Made by a program: the position numbers and the translations under genes
Shown: piece by piece, positions 8,776 through 16,583 of the stretch
Layout of the letters: each line of letters begins with the position of its first letter
Position numbering within the stretch: the stretch's first letter is position 1
The notes under the pieces: model-generated
The model's database searches: none
What the model saw: only the letters and a program-made list of their open reading frames with translations
What the model was told of the DNA's origin: nothing
NCBI GenBank assembly: GCA_031273735.1
Contig: JAISRI010000094.1
Location: 1-35,982, forward strand
DNA: 35,982 bases
Direction of reading: 5' to 3'
Source: Helicobacteraceae bacterium
GTDB taxonomy: Bacteria > Campylobacterota > Campylobacteria > Campylobacterales > SZUA-545

Positions 8776-9353
8776 TTTGGACGCTCCACGCGCTCAAAAT
8801 CATAAACGAAAACAAAGGGATTATCGCGCCACTTATAACCCGTTTTGCTTATTTCGTCCCACGTTTCTATAAACATCGCTTGCGAATTAAAACCCTCTTT
8901 AAGACAATCGAAAAGAAACGGCGGGATTTTCATTTTTTGCAATCGTTCAAGCCGAACGTTTTTTATTTTCAAAAAAATCCGCGCGAAACTTTCGGGCATA
9001 AATAACGGACTTTTCCATTTATAAAAATCCCTTTCGCACGGATCGATCTCGTGTTGATATATCAATAACCGCGCCGTTTCTGTTATCGCATACGGCTCTT
9101 TAATGTAGATCGTTTCGCCCTCTTTATATTTAGGCGAAAAATAACGATCGTCGCTTTCTTTTACCATTATTTTATTTTCCACGATTAAATAATTTATTTT
9201 CCCGTCGTTTTTCCCGCGCACGCCTATATTTAATCCATACGTCCAATTTTCGCGCCCGTCGGGCGGTTGTATATGGCTAACGCGGCGCGTTTGTGTTTTC
9301 TTTCCGCTAATGACGGCGCGAAGCATTTTTTCGTTAAATAAAATACTTTTCAC
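8772..9353 (-). CDS. ASCH-domain-like phage protein
   Basis: GTG start overlapping previous TGA; KSILFNEKMLRAVISGKKTQTRRV...YKEGETIYIKEPYAI. Confidence 0.6.
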   Translation of the reverse strand: MKSILFNEKMLRAVISGKKTQTRRVSHIQPPDGRENWTYGLNIGVRGKNDGKINYLIVENKIMVKESDDRYFSPKYKEGETIYIKEPYAITETARLLIYQHEIDPCERDFYKWKSPLFMPESFARIFLKIKNVRLERLQKMKIPPFLFDCLKEGFNSQAMFIETWDEISKTGYKWRDNPFVFVYDFERVERPK

Positions 9354-9682
9354 TGCTCGCCTTTTTCGCTGTTTTCGTGCGTTTTTAATTCCCAAACGCG
9401 ATAATTTTTATTTATGATTTCTATTAGCGGTTTTTGCTCTTTTAACAAATCTTTTGCAAGAGCGGATATAGCGGGACTATCCATCTCTTTCAATTTGTCG
9501 TATAACACGTTTAGCGCGGGTCTTTCTACGCCGCCGCTAATCACTTTTAACGACGGCGCAAGCCTCGTCGGCACACAAGCGACCACAAATGGATAGTTAA
9601 TATCCGTGAGCTTGCCGACGCGATTGGCGGCTATCCTAATCGCCTCTAAAAACTCGTCGTGGTTATTAGCTATTATCAACAT
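9350..9682 (-). CDS. Hypothetical phage protein
   Basis: Start MLIIANNHDEFLEAIRIAANRVGKL at 9682; overlapping operon structure. Confidence 0.6.
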   Translation of the reverse strand: MLIIANNHDEFLEAIRIAANRVGKLTDINYPFVVACVPTRLAPSLKVISGGVERPALNVLYDKLKEMDSPAISALAKDLLKEQKPLIEIINKNYRVWELKTHENSEKGEQ

Positions 9683-10040
9683 TTTTTGCTCCTTTTGTAT
9701 TAGCGTTTTTTTGGTCATCATAGCTCGACAAAATAAACCGCGCTAATTTAACCGCCGCGTTATCGTCAAGTCTTATCCATCCGTTAAGTTGTCTTAATAA
9801 CAACACGGACGATCCGTCGCTCAAAAATCGCCATTCTACGTGATAATCTTCATTATTTTTTATGCTTGTAACTTCCGCTAATTCGCCAATAATTTTGTCG
9901 ATTTTAGCTTCCATTTTCGCCAACTTTTCCAAAGCGATAATTTCTCTATGTATTAAGCGCTCTTGCTCGTCCGCAATTCGTTGTGCTTCAACTTCCGCCT
10001 CTTTTATCTTTTCTAACGCGGTTTCTATCTTGCTTTTCAT
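9666..10040 (-). CDS. Hypothetical phage protein (paralogue A)
   Basis: ALEKIKEAEVEAQRI...VEWRFLSDGSSVLLLRQLNGWIRLDDNAAVKLARFI. Confidence 0.6.
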   Translation of the reverse strand: MKSKIETALEKIKEAEVEAQRIADEQERLIHREIIALEKLAKMEAKIDKIIGELAEVTSIKNNEDYHVEWRFLSDGSSVLLLRQLNGWIRLDDNAAVKLARFILSSYDDQKNANTKGAKNVDNS

Positions 10041-10327
10041 TTTTCTATTACTCCTTTTTCGTTATTTTCGGGCGTTTTAATTTCTACGCCCAACGAAATA
10101 AACTGCGCCAGCGCCGCCGCCTCGTCGTCGTTCAACCGTAACCAACCCTCGCCTTCTTGGCTTATCCAAAGTCCCATCGTCCCGTCCTTCAAAAGCCGCC
10201 ATTCTGCGAAAATAGATTGATTGATTTTTCTGATCGTAACGTTCGCCGACTCCCGTTCGAGTTTTTCGACTTCAGCTTGCGCTTTTACAAGTCTTTCTAG
10301 CGCCGTTTTTGCGTTTAATTTCGTCAT
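10037..10327 (-). CDS. Hypothetical phage protein (paralogue B)
   Basis: ALERLVKAQAEVEKL...AEWRLLKDGTMGLWISQEGEGWLRLNDDEAAALAQFI. Confidence 0.6.
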   Translation of the reverse strand: MTKLNAKTALERLVKAQAEVEKLERESANVTIRKINQSIFAEWRLLKDGTMGLWISQEGEGWLRLNDDEAAALAQFISLGVEIKTPENNEKGVIEK

Positions 10328-10347
10328 CTTATTACCCCTTTTTTTGT

Positions 10348-10641
10348 TTATTCGATCGGTTTTTTATATCGATCGATTATGCCGACCTGTATCGGTTCGC
10401 CATATTTATTTTTTAGCCGTTTAACGTTCATCACCGCGTAATCTACGCCGTATTTTTCGCAATGATCTATTAAGGCTTGCCTGATCAATTTTGGCGATTT
10501 TGCGCCCATATAAGGGACGCGATTAAATGCTTCGCCATACGCTACTAAGCTAATAATTTCTAATAGCGCGGTCGGCTCTTTCATCGCTTCGATCGCCCGA
10601 TCCTCTGGCATTTTTTTTAACTCGCCGTCTAAATAGCCCAT
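10348..10641 (-). CDS. Hypothetical phage protein
   Basis: Operon position and coding-like composition. Confidence 0.55.
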   Translation of the reverse strand: MGYLDGELKKMPEDRAIEAMKEPTALLEIISLVAYGEAFNRVPYMGAKSPKLIRQALIDHCEKYGVDYAVMNVKRLKNKYGEPIQVGIIDRYKKPIE

Positions 10642-10898
10642 CGTCGCGGTCGCCCTCTTTTTTTAAGCGTTGGCGCGGCGGTTTTTCGCGCCAGCCACGC
10701 AATAACGTCGTCTTTTAAGTAAGCGATATTTTGACTACCTACGCGCACCCATCGCGGATATTCCGCGCCCGATCTATGCCGCCACTTACACAACGTTTTA
10801 ACGCTTACGCTTAAGTAATCCGCTAGTTCTTGCGGCGTAAAATACGGCTTATCTATCGCCGCGATAACGTCGGCTTTAATAACGTCCGTTTCGTTCAT
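10629..10898 (-). CDS. AlpA/excisionase-like HTH DNA-binding protein
   Basis: YFTPQELADYLSVSVKTLCKWRHRSGAEYPRWVRVGSQNIAYLKDDVIAWL. Confidence 0.75.
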   Translation of the reverse strand: MNETDVIKADVIAAIDKPYFTPQELADYLSVSVKTLCKWRHRSGAEYPRWVRVGSQNIAYLKDDVIAWLARKTAAPTLKKRGRPRRWAI

Positions 10899-11143
10899 TT
10901 TGTCGCTGTTTCTGCCGCCGCATATATTACCTCGCTAAGTAGCGGAAGCGGCGCGAGTTTTGTCGCAAAACTATAAGCTAAACGGGTATGCTTTCGCACT
11001 TCCAAAACGTCGATTTTACCGCCGCTTAAATCTCTTTGCGGTATATTGATTTTTTCCAACTTTTTAACCGCTCTCGCTAAATGCGTTCCTACGATCGTTA
11101 AATCGCTATTAAATCGCGTTTCGCCGTATTTAAGCCGTTTCAT
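10895..11143 (-). CDS. Hypothetical phage protein
   Basis: 4-bp overlaps with both neighbours. Confidence 0.55.
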   Translation of the reverse strand: MKRLKYGETRFNSDLTIVGTHLARAVKKLEKINIPQRDLSGGKIDVLEVRKHTRLAYSFATKLAPLPLLSEVIYAAAETATK

Positions 11144-11403
11144 TTTTCGCCTTTCTTAACGTTTTTTTCGTCGCGATCGCCAAGACTTGTTAACGCGTCT
11201 ACTATCGCTTCCGATATGCGCCGTTTCGGCGTTTTAATATGCGGTTTTTCGAGTAGATTTTTCGTATATTTTTGTTCGATCGTGTCGCCGTCGATCATCG
11301 CTAAACGTTTTTTTAACGCCTTTTCAAACTCGTCGGTTACGTCGATATTAACTTTTTTTCCGTCAAAATCTAACGTAACGTCGATCCGATTTTTATCGCT
11401 CAT
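11140..11403 (-). CDS. Hypothetical phage protein
   Basis: 4-bp overlap with 10895..11143; coding-like. Confidence 0.5.
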   Translation of the reverse strand: MSDKNRIDVTLDFDGKKVNIDVTDEFEKALKKRLAMIDGDTIEQKYTKNLLEKPHIKTPKRRISEAIVDALTSLGDRDEKNVKKGEK

Positions 11404-11629
11404 CGTCGCTCCTTTCCTTAGCCAAATAGGCTAATTTTTCAAGCGCGGCGCGGGCGGGAATTAAAGAGGTTTCAACCCTTGTTAACAAAAAATAAATCCC
11501 TTCCTTGTTATAAACCCCTGATAGAGTTTCAGCCGCTCCCGCGTTTTTAAGATCGCATATAATTTTAAGCGCGTAATTTACGCTTGCGATCTCTTTTTCT
11601 AACGCGATTTTTATTTCGTCTTTTTTCAT
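11393..11629 (-). CDS. Hypothetical phage protein
   Basis: Operon position; coding-like composition. Confidence 0.5.
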   Translation of the reverse strand: MKKDEIKIALEKEIASVNYALKIICDLKNAGAAETLSGVYNKEGIYFLLTRVETSLIPARAALEKLAYLAKERSDDER

Positions 11630-11646
11630 TTTTTACCCCCTTTTTT

Positions 11647-11757
11647 TTAATCGCCGTCGCGGCGTTTAACGATTATTTTAATCGCCGCGACAAACGCGCA
11701 AAGCGTAACTATTATTCCCGTTGATATTCCGTAACCAAACCACAATGCCTCGCTCAT
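11647..11757 (-). CDS. 36-aa single-TM microprotein
   Basis: MSEALWFGYGISTGIIVTLCAFVAAIKIIVKRRDGD*; below ORF-track cutoff. Confidence 0.45.
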   Translation of the reverse strand: MSEALWFGYGISTGIIVTLCAFVAAIKIIVKRRDGD

Positions 11758-11760
11758 TTT

Positions 11761-11868
11761 TTACTCCCCCCAAAACAAGGTTATAACCATCAAAGACAGC
11801 CCGATCGCCGCGCAAGTAATTAGGGCTAGCTCCATCGCGTCAAGCCCTTTTATTAAGGTTTTTATCAT
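11761..11868 (-). CDS. 35-aa single-TM microprotein
   Basis: MIKTLIKGLDAMELALITCAAIGLSLMVITLFWGE*; below ORF-track cutoff. Confidence 0.45.
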   Translation of the reverse strand: MIKTLIKGLDAMELALITCAAIGLSLMVITLFWGE

Positions 11869-12335
11869 CGCCAAACTAACTTATTAAGAGTTTCGCGCAA
11901 AATCCGCGTTAAACTTTTATGTTTTGGTCGGCAACGTTCCAACCAAAAACTATTAACTAATATATCGCCGCTAGATCGCGCAACGTATCCATCGCCGTCT
12001 GCATTTGCTTCTTTGCGGCTTCTAAAACTTCCGCGCTCTCTTGGATATAATCCTTGTTGATCTCCTCTAATTCGTCGAGCGCACCCTCGATCCCGTCGGC
12101 AGCCCATCTTAGGCGATCGTTCGTCGTAGCCATTTTTTACTCCTTCTACAAGTTCAAGCCCGCGTAAATACTTCGCGGGCGTTCCTTTTTCTATTTCTAC
12201 GGCTATTTCTACGGCGCTTAAATCGTCGCCGCGATAGCGATATTTGCAAGCGCCGCTAATGATCGCGGCGTTTAATTCGATCACCGTTTTTCCCAAATAC
12301 GCCGACGCTACTTTATACGGTAGCCACGCCTTCAT
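11865..12335 (-). CDS. Hypothetical protein; only the N-terminal ~70 aa looks authentic
   Basis: MKAWLPYKVASAYLGKTVIELNAAI...LRGLELVEG looks normal; residues beyond (RDRGCARRIRGDQQ...) look like an off-frame read of the nested ORF. Confidence 0.4.
   Translation of the reverse strand: MKAWLPYKVASAYLGKTVIELNAAIISGACKYRYRGDDLSAVEIAVEIEKGTPAKYLRGLELVEGVKNGYDERSPKMGCRRDRGCARRIRGDQQGLYPRERGSFRSRKEANADGDGYVARSSGDILVNSFWLERCRPKHKSLTRILRETLNKLVWR
11957..12133 (-). CDS. 58-aa hydrophilic helical protein nested in the 11865..12335 ORF
   Basis: MATTNDRLRWAADGIEGALDELEEINKDYIQESAEVLEAAKKQMQTAMDTLRDLAAIY*; strong SD GAAGGAG. Confidence 0.6.
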   Translation of the reverse strand: MATTNDRLRWAADGIEGALDELEEINKDYIQESAEVLEAAKKQMQTAMDTLRDLAAIY

Positions 12336-12628
12336 TTTGCGCTCCCAAAAAACGCCGCGCCATAGACGTTTTTTTGATAAGTTATTAACGTATCGCGCAC
12401 GTTTTCATAGGGCGTTTTATTAACGACTTTCGCCGCCGTTTTTGGCGCGGATTTTTTAACGGATTTATAAGTTAAAAATCCGTCCTCTATTAACGCTCTA
12501 GCCGTTCGCCAATCTTTAATCCTGTTAGGATTGTATAGGGCTTTTGGCGATATTTTGCGGCATAGCGCAAATTGCGCAATGCGGTGTCCGCTCCTCTTAA
12601 TTCGTTCGCGGTCGATTATCCATTCCAT
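12332..12628 (-). CDS. Hypothetical phage protein
   Basis: 4-bp overlap with downstream ORF; coding-like. Confidence 0.55.
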   Translation of the reverse strand: MEWIIDRERIKRSGHRIAQFALCRKISPKALYNPNRIKDWRTARALIEDGFLTYKSVKKSAPKTAAKVVNKTPYENVRDTLITYQKNVYGAAFFGSAK

Positions 12629-12658
12629 TTTTTACTCCCCCCACTTTTTTTTAATGTT

Positions 12659-13357
12659 TTAATCCCGCATTTCGCGGGTATTAAATAAGCTATCGGGCAT
12701 TTTGATCTCGTCGATAGCTCTTAATACGTCATCGAGGCGATAATGCGGTAAATCCGCATAGCTCGCAACGTCAAATCGCGTTTTAATTTGCCTATAAAAA
12801 AAGGCGAATAACTCGCTTCTATTTAATAGCGGGTTTCGCGTTTTCGCCGCCGCAACTTTCATCTTTATCAAACGCTGGACGCGCTTTTGTTCGGCGGCGG
12901 TTAGCGACGCGGTATTTTTCAATTCCGCGAAATTATTTTCTACGTTTTCGATCTTTTTTTCGATCGCCAAAAAGTTATTAGCGATCGAGGCGATCGCGCT
13001 CATAGTAAACGCTTCGGCGCTCATTTTTTCGCCGTAATTCTTAACGCCCAAAATGTAATCGCTCGCCCAATCTCTAAACGCGATCGTTCGCGGCGTTTCG
13101 CGTAGCTTAAAACCCAGCGTGATCACGCCTTTTTTTGTCCACATTGTTACTTCTGACCCGCCTCCGCCAGCGGTGTGACAATTTGTCACACCGTAAAAAT
13201 GCACGCCTTCTCTAAACTCGCCCCGCGCCTTTTGTTGGCGGATCGCGCTTTCCTCTACGCCGAACGCTTCGGATACCTGCTTATTGTTTATCGCCCACGT
13301 ATCCCGATATTGATTTACTTCAATATCGATCCCGTTTATCTTGACAACCTCTTTCAT
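12659..13357 (-). CDS. Phage antirepressor-like protein (N-terminal Bro-N/ORF6N-like)
   Basis: INGIDIEVNQYRDTWAINNKQVSEAFGVEESAIRQQ...GVITLGFKLRETPRTIAFRDWASDYIL next to repressor genes. Confidence 0.55.
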   Translation of the reverse strand: MKEVVKINGIDIEVNQYRDTWAINNKQVSEAFGVEESAIRQQKARGEFREGVHFYGVTNCHTAGGGGSEVTMWTKKGVITLGFKLRETPRTIAFRDWASDYILGVKNYGEKMSAEAFTMSAIASIANNFLAIEKKIENVENNFAELKNTASLTAAEQKRVQRLIKMKVAAAKTRNPLLNRSELFAFFYRQIKTRFDVASYADLPHYRLDDVLRAIDEIKMPDSLFNTREMRD

Positions 13358-13620
13358 TCTAACCCCCTTTTTTCGACGCTAGGAGCTTCGCTCCGCGCCG
13401 TGATTGTTTCTGGCGTAAAAACCAAATCCACCGATACGCCGCGCCGCTTACAAGTCGATAAAATCCGCTTAAAAGGTAGAGTGCGGCGGATTTTGAAACA
13501 CGCATAAGCGTGGCGCGTGATGTTAAGCGCCTTAGCCAACTCGCCGTCAGTCCTAACGCCGAAAAGATTTTTCAGCTTCAGCGCGACTACCTCAAAATCT
13601 AGCAACTCTTTATCCATCAA
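13354..13620 (-). CDS. CI/Cro-like HTH regulator
   Basis: LKNLFGVRTDGELAKALNITRHAYACFKIRRTLPFKRILSTCKRRGVSVDLVF resembles phage CI repressor N-domain. Confidence 0.7.
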   Translation of the reverse strand: MMDKELLDFEVVALKLKNLFGVRTDGELAKALNITRHAYACFKIRRTLPFKRILSTCKRRGVSVDLVFTPETITARSEAPSVEKRGLE

Positions 13621-13663
13621 GCTCCTTTAGGTTTTATCGCTAAAATCCGATATAGTTTCTAGC

Positions 13664-13681
13664 GACGATTAAATCATCGTC
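13664..13681. promoter_or_regulatory. Operator-like inverted repeat GACGAT-N6-ATCGTC
   Basis: Perfect 6-bp arms in the divergent intergenic region between two CI-like genes. Confidence 0.6.
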
Positions 13682-13702
13682 AAGTGCGATTATATTGCAC
13701 TT
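13682..13702. promoter_or_regulatory. Operator-like inverted repeat AAGTGC-N9-GCACTT
   Basis: Perfect 6-bp arms in the same intergenic region. Confidence 0.6.
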
Positions 13703-13732
13703 TTCCTTAAAATAACCTTAAAAGAGGGGCAA

Positions 13733-14221
13733 ATGTTCAAAAAAATTACACAAAAACTAAAAAATCGCTTAAGTTTTGTTACCGACAAGGAGCTTTACGA
13801 GGCGTTGGGAATGACAAAAAGTCGATTTAATGGTCGAAAAGGTCTCAACTCGATCCCCTACGAGGAGATCATTATCCTATGTATTAAGCGCGATATTTCG
13901 CTAGATTGGCTTTTTGATAACAAGATAACGGACGGCGCGGGCGCTTCAACTTCGATCAATAATCTTAATAGCGGGGTCAGCGTAAGCAATGGCGCAATAA
14001 CGGGCGATATACATTTTAACGGCGGCGAAAAAATAATCACGACGTTAAATCCCGACGATTTTGCCGCGCCACAAACAGCCGCCGAAGTCGTCGAAAACTT
14101 AAAATACTGCCCAAAACCTTTTATAGATGAGCTACACAACAAAGTCCAAGCGTTCAAAACGATCGCAAAACGAGGGATAAGTCCTCGCCCAAAACCAAAA
14201 CCGCGCAAAAAAAGCGATTAA
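13733..14221 (+). CDS. CI-like repressor lacking an S24 peptidase domain
   Basis: N-terminal KNRLSFVTDKELYEALGMTKSRFNGRKGLNSIPYEEIIILCIKRDISLDWLF; C-terminus short and Pro/Lys-rich. Confidence 0.75.
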   Translation: MFKKITQKLKNRLSFVTDKELYEALGMTKSRFNGRKGLNSIPYEEIIILCIKRDISLDWLFDNKITDGAGASTSINNLNSGVSVSNGAITGDIHFNGGEKIITTLNPDDFAAPQTAAEVVENLKYCPKPFIDELHNKVQAFKTIAKRGISPRPKPKPRKKSD

Positions 14222-14264
14222 AGTTTAATTTGATAAGATATTAAAAAGATAGGGGAAGCGAAAA

Positions 14265-14672
14265 ATGAACGACGAAAATAAACCAAAAAAACAAGAGCTT
14301 ACCTTTCGGCAACAATTGATTGTTATGCCGTTTGTCTTTTTAATTCTGGCATTGACTTTCAATTGGTTATTAAAACCAAGCCCGCCCAAACCATACGTCC
14401 CGCCGACCGAACAAGAGACGGCTAAGGAAGTTTTTCGCAACGTCGAATACTATTTTAAGCAAAACTTAAAAAATCCTGATAGTTATAAAAAAATAGATAT
14501 GCAATACACAAAAATAAAATACGACGCAAACGCAAGCGGAACGTCTGAATGGATTTTTTTATTGACTTACGAGGCGACTAACTCTTTCAACGCCGTGATC
14601 CGTAGCCGCGCCAAAATTAGAGCTTGGAGCGGCGGCGGGCAAGTCCGCTTTAATATATTACAAAACGAGTAA
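14265..14672 (+). CDS. Membrane-anchored protein of unknown function, next to the repressor
   Basis: Single TM (LIVMPFVFLILALTFNWLL) then a soluble domain; co-oriented with the repressor. Confidence 0.65.
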   Translation: MNDENKPKKQELTFRQQLIVMPFVFLILALTFNWLLKPSPPKPYVPPTEQETAKEVFRNVEYYFKQNLKNPDSYKKIDMQYTKIKYDANASGTSEWIFLLTYEATNSFNAVIRSRAKIRAWSGGGQVRFNILQNE

Positions 14673-14706
14673 TTTTATTTTTTAGCGTTTTTGTCGATAT
14701 AAAATT

Positions 14707-14840
14707 GACGCGAGACCAAAAGGGATCGCGAGGATTGAAACAACGTTTATATTGACGGCAAAACCGAAATACGATTTTATTTCGTTTTTTTCGTCGATCG
14801 CGTTTGGCGCGGTCGCTTCGGGGGTCGCGAGGGTTGAAAC
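14707..14840 (+). repeat. Two CRISPR-repeat-like hairpin units ending in GAGGRTTGAAAC
   Basis: Unit A 14707-14741; unit B ends at 14840 (CGCGGTCGC-TTCG-GGGGTCGCGAGGGTTGAAAC). Confidence 0.75.
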
Positions 14841-15058
14841 TACGATGACGATGCGTATAAGCGCATTTTCAAGCGGGCGCGGTCGGTTTTTTTACCGATC
14901 GCGCTTTTCTTACGCGGATTTTTTGCGGGCGCGAAAAGTTGGCGGTTTTCATAGGCTTCCGCGATCTTGATCAGCGGTTCGGCTTCCGTCCAAAGCCTTT
15001 TAACTTCGGGGTCGTCTTCCGTTTTTCCCGCGTCCATTAGCCATTTTCGCGATCGCAA
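14840..15058 (-). CDS. Hypothetical protein, last gene of the P2 operon
   Basis: TTG start; KWLMDAGKTEDDPEVKRLWTEAEPLIKIAEAYE looks coding; C-terminus overlaps the opposed terminator. Confidence 0.4.
   Translation of the reverse strand: MRSRKWLMDAGKTEDDPEVKRLWTEAEPLIKIAEAYENRQLFAPAKNPRKKSAIGKKTDRARLKMRLYASSS
14877..14908 (+). terminator. Intrinsic terminator of the left hairpin array
   Basis: GCGCGGTCGGT-TTTTTT-ACCGATCGCGC then TTTTCTT. Confidence 0.6.
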
Positions 15059-15119
15059 AAGTTTCGCCGCCGCGCTCGCGGCGATAAAAGCGTCCGCAAA
15101 AACGACGGGATTTTACGTT

Positions 15120-15428
15120 TTACGCGGGTTTTTGCTCCCGCGCCACAACCTCGCGCCATCGCGCCTCAATAATGTCGGCGAGATCAAGCCCGTCGCTAAA
15201 GTTCCCGCCGATAATTTTCCAAAAATCGCCGATCCCAAAAAAGTTATTGATCTCGTCGATCGCGTGGGCGCTCCCGCCTTTAAAGTGGCGATCCATTCCG
15301 ATCGCCAACTCGCCCAGCTCTTTGCTAGAGAGCTTTTTAATGACGGTAGCGGGAATATCCCGCAAAATATGCGCCTTCGCGGCGGGTAAAAACCCGCCCA
15401 TCGCCCTTTTGATTTTGATGTTGCTCAT
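15120..15428 (-). CDS. Hypothetical protein, P2 operon
   Basis: MSNIKIKRAMGGFLPAAKAHILRDIPATVIKKLSSKELGELAIGMD...; coding-like. Confidence 0.6.
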   Translation of the reverse strand: MSNIKIKRAMGGFLPAAKAHILRDIPATVIKKLSSKELGELAIGMDRHFKGGSAHAIDEINNFFGIGDFWKIIGGNFSDGLDLADIIEARWREVVAREQKPA

Positions 15429-15443
15429 TTTCTCGTCCCCCCC

Positions 15444-15845
15444 TTATTTGATAAGCGATTGCAAAATCGCGATCGCTTTTTGATAATCGCCCGCGTTTAT
15501 AGCGGCGATCGCCTCTTGTTTCCCGTCTTTCACGGGCGGGTTTTTTTGCTCCAAGAGGTAGTTGTATACCTCTGTTTTTTCCATTTCTACCGCTTCGCCG
15601 TTTTTGACGATCGCATAACTCGCGGCGCTTGCGCCCCTCGTGTCCTTGCACCCCCAAGCGATCGCGTCGCCGTCTTTTGCGTCGATATGCAAATCGCCGC
15701 GCCCCGCGCTTTTAACGTTCCATTCGCCGACAAAATTGCCAGCGGCGAAATCAAATGCCATTTTCCCCTCTTTAATCGAGAGCTTCGCGCCCCACGGTCT
15801 TGTATAACGTCGAGCGTTATAGCCCTCGTAACTTTCTACTTTCAT
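15444..15845 (-). CDS. Hypothetical protein, first gene of the P2 operon
   Basis: Start MKVESYEGYNARRYTRPWG at 15845, just downstream of P2; the longer track ORF includes the promoter. Confidence 0.65.
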   Translation of the reverse strand: MKVESYEGYNARRYTRPWGAKLSIKEGKMAFDFAAGNFVGEWNVKSAGRGDLHIDAKDGDAIAWGCKDTRGASAASYAIVKNGEAVEMEKTEVYNYLLEQKNPPVKDGKQEAIAAINAGDYQKAIAILQSLIK

Positions 15846-15874
15846 TTTCTTACCCCCCTTTTTTTGTTGTAGCG

Positions 15875-15913
15875 TAATTATAGCGGACTTTGTTCGCGAA
15901 GTCAAGGGTTTTT
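15875..15913 (-). promoter_or_regulatory. Promoter/operator P2 (39 bp identical to P1)
   Basis: Minus strand TTGACT-17 bp-TATAAT; spacer holds GACTT-N8-AAGTC and TTCGCGAA palindromes. Confidence 0.85.
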
Positions 15914-15987
15914 GCAAAAGTTTTTGATTTTTTTTGCAAAAAATTAACAAACTCGCTCCCTGACTACGTTTGACGGATACAAAAAAA

Positions 15988-16476
15988 TCAAATTATCGGC
16001 GGCGAGGGGTCTATCTCGCCCGCTTGCGCGAGCGCCCAAGCCGATCGCAACGGCTCGCTATCAGCGCGATCGCCTAACCACGCGAGATAATCGGCGCGGT
16101 TAAAAGCGATCAACCTCACGCGATCGCCGTAACGTTTTTTGACCGCCGCTAAAACGCTTTGGCGCGGGCGAAAATATCGCTCCGCTTCGCCGATTTCGAG
16201 CCAATCGGCGGGGTCGCTATACCACACAAGCGCGATCGCGCTAGGCGATTTTTTGCGCTTTTTGATCTGCCCGCCGATCGTTTCGATCGCGGTTTTAAGC
16301 GCGTTTTCGCGCCATTCGCTTAATTCTTTAAGCGCTTTTTCCACGCGATCGGGGACTTTTCGATACCCGCTTTCATAATCGTTTATTGTCGATCTTACCG
16401 CATCAACGATTTTGCCTAAATCCACTTGCGACAAAAACAGACGTTGGCGCGTCGCGCTAAATTCGGCGTTAGTCAT
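15988..16476 (-). CDS. DUF1870/Aca2-like HTH regulator
   Basis: MTNAEFSATRQRLFLSQVDLGKIVDAVRSTINDYESGYRKVPDRVEKALKELSEWRENALK resembles recalled Aca2/YdiL architecture. Confidence 0.55.
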   Translation of the reverse strand: MTNAEFSATRQRLFLSQVDLGKIVDAVRSTINDYESGYRKVPDRVEKALKELSEWRENALKTAIETIGGQIKKRKKSPSAIALVWYSDPADWLEIGEAERYFRPRQSVLAAVKKRYGDRVRLIAFNRADYLAWLGDRADSEPLRSAWALAQAGEIDPSPPII

Positions 16477-16523
16477 TTTTATTCCGTTCTTTAAATTAAC
16501 TTGCGGCATTATGACACAATTAA

Positions 16524-16583
16524 GGGCGGATCCCTCCGCCCCCTGGAGTTTGCTAGAAACTCCCTATCAGTTCGGACTGATAG
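16524..16583 (-). promoter_or_regulatory. Three consecutive perfect RNA hairpins
   Basis: CTATCAGT/ACTGATAG (16564-16583), GGAGTTT/AAACTCC (16545-16563), GGGCGGA/TCCGCCC (16524-16541). Confidence 0.8.

Noticed and set aside
15846-15950. N-terminal extension of the 15444..15950 ORF
   Set aside because: Contains the P2 -35/-10 and operator; the start at 15845 fits better.
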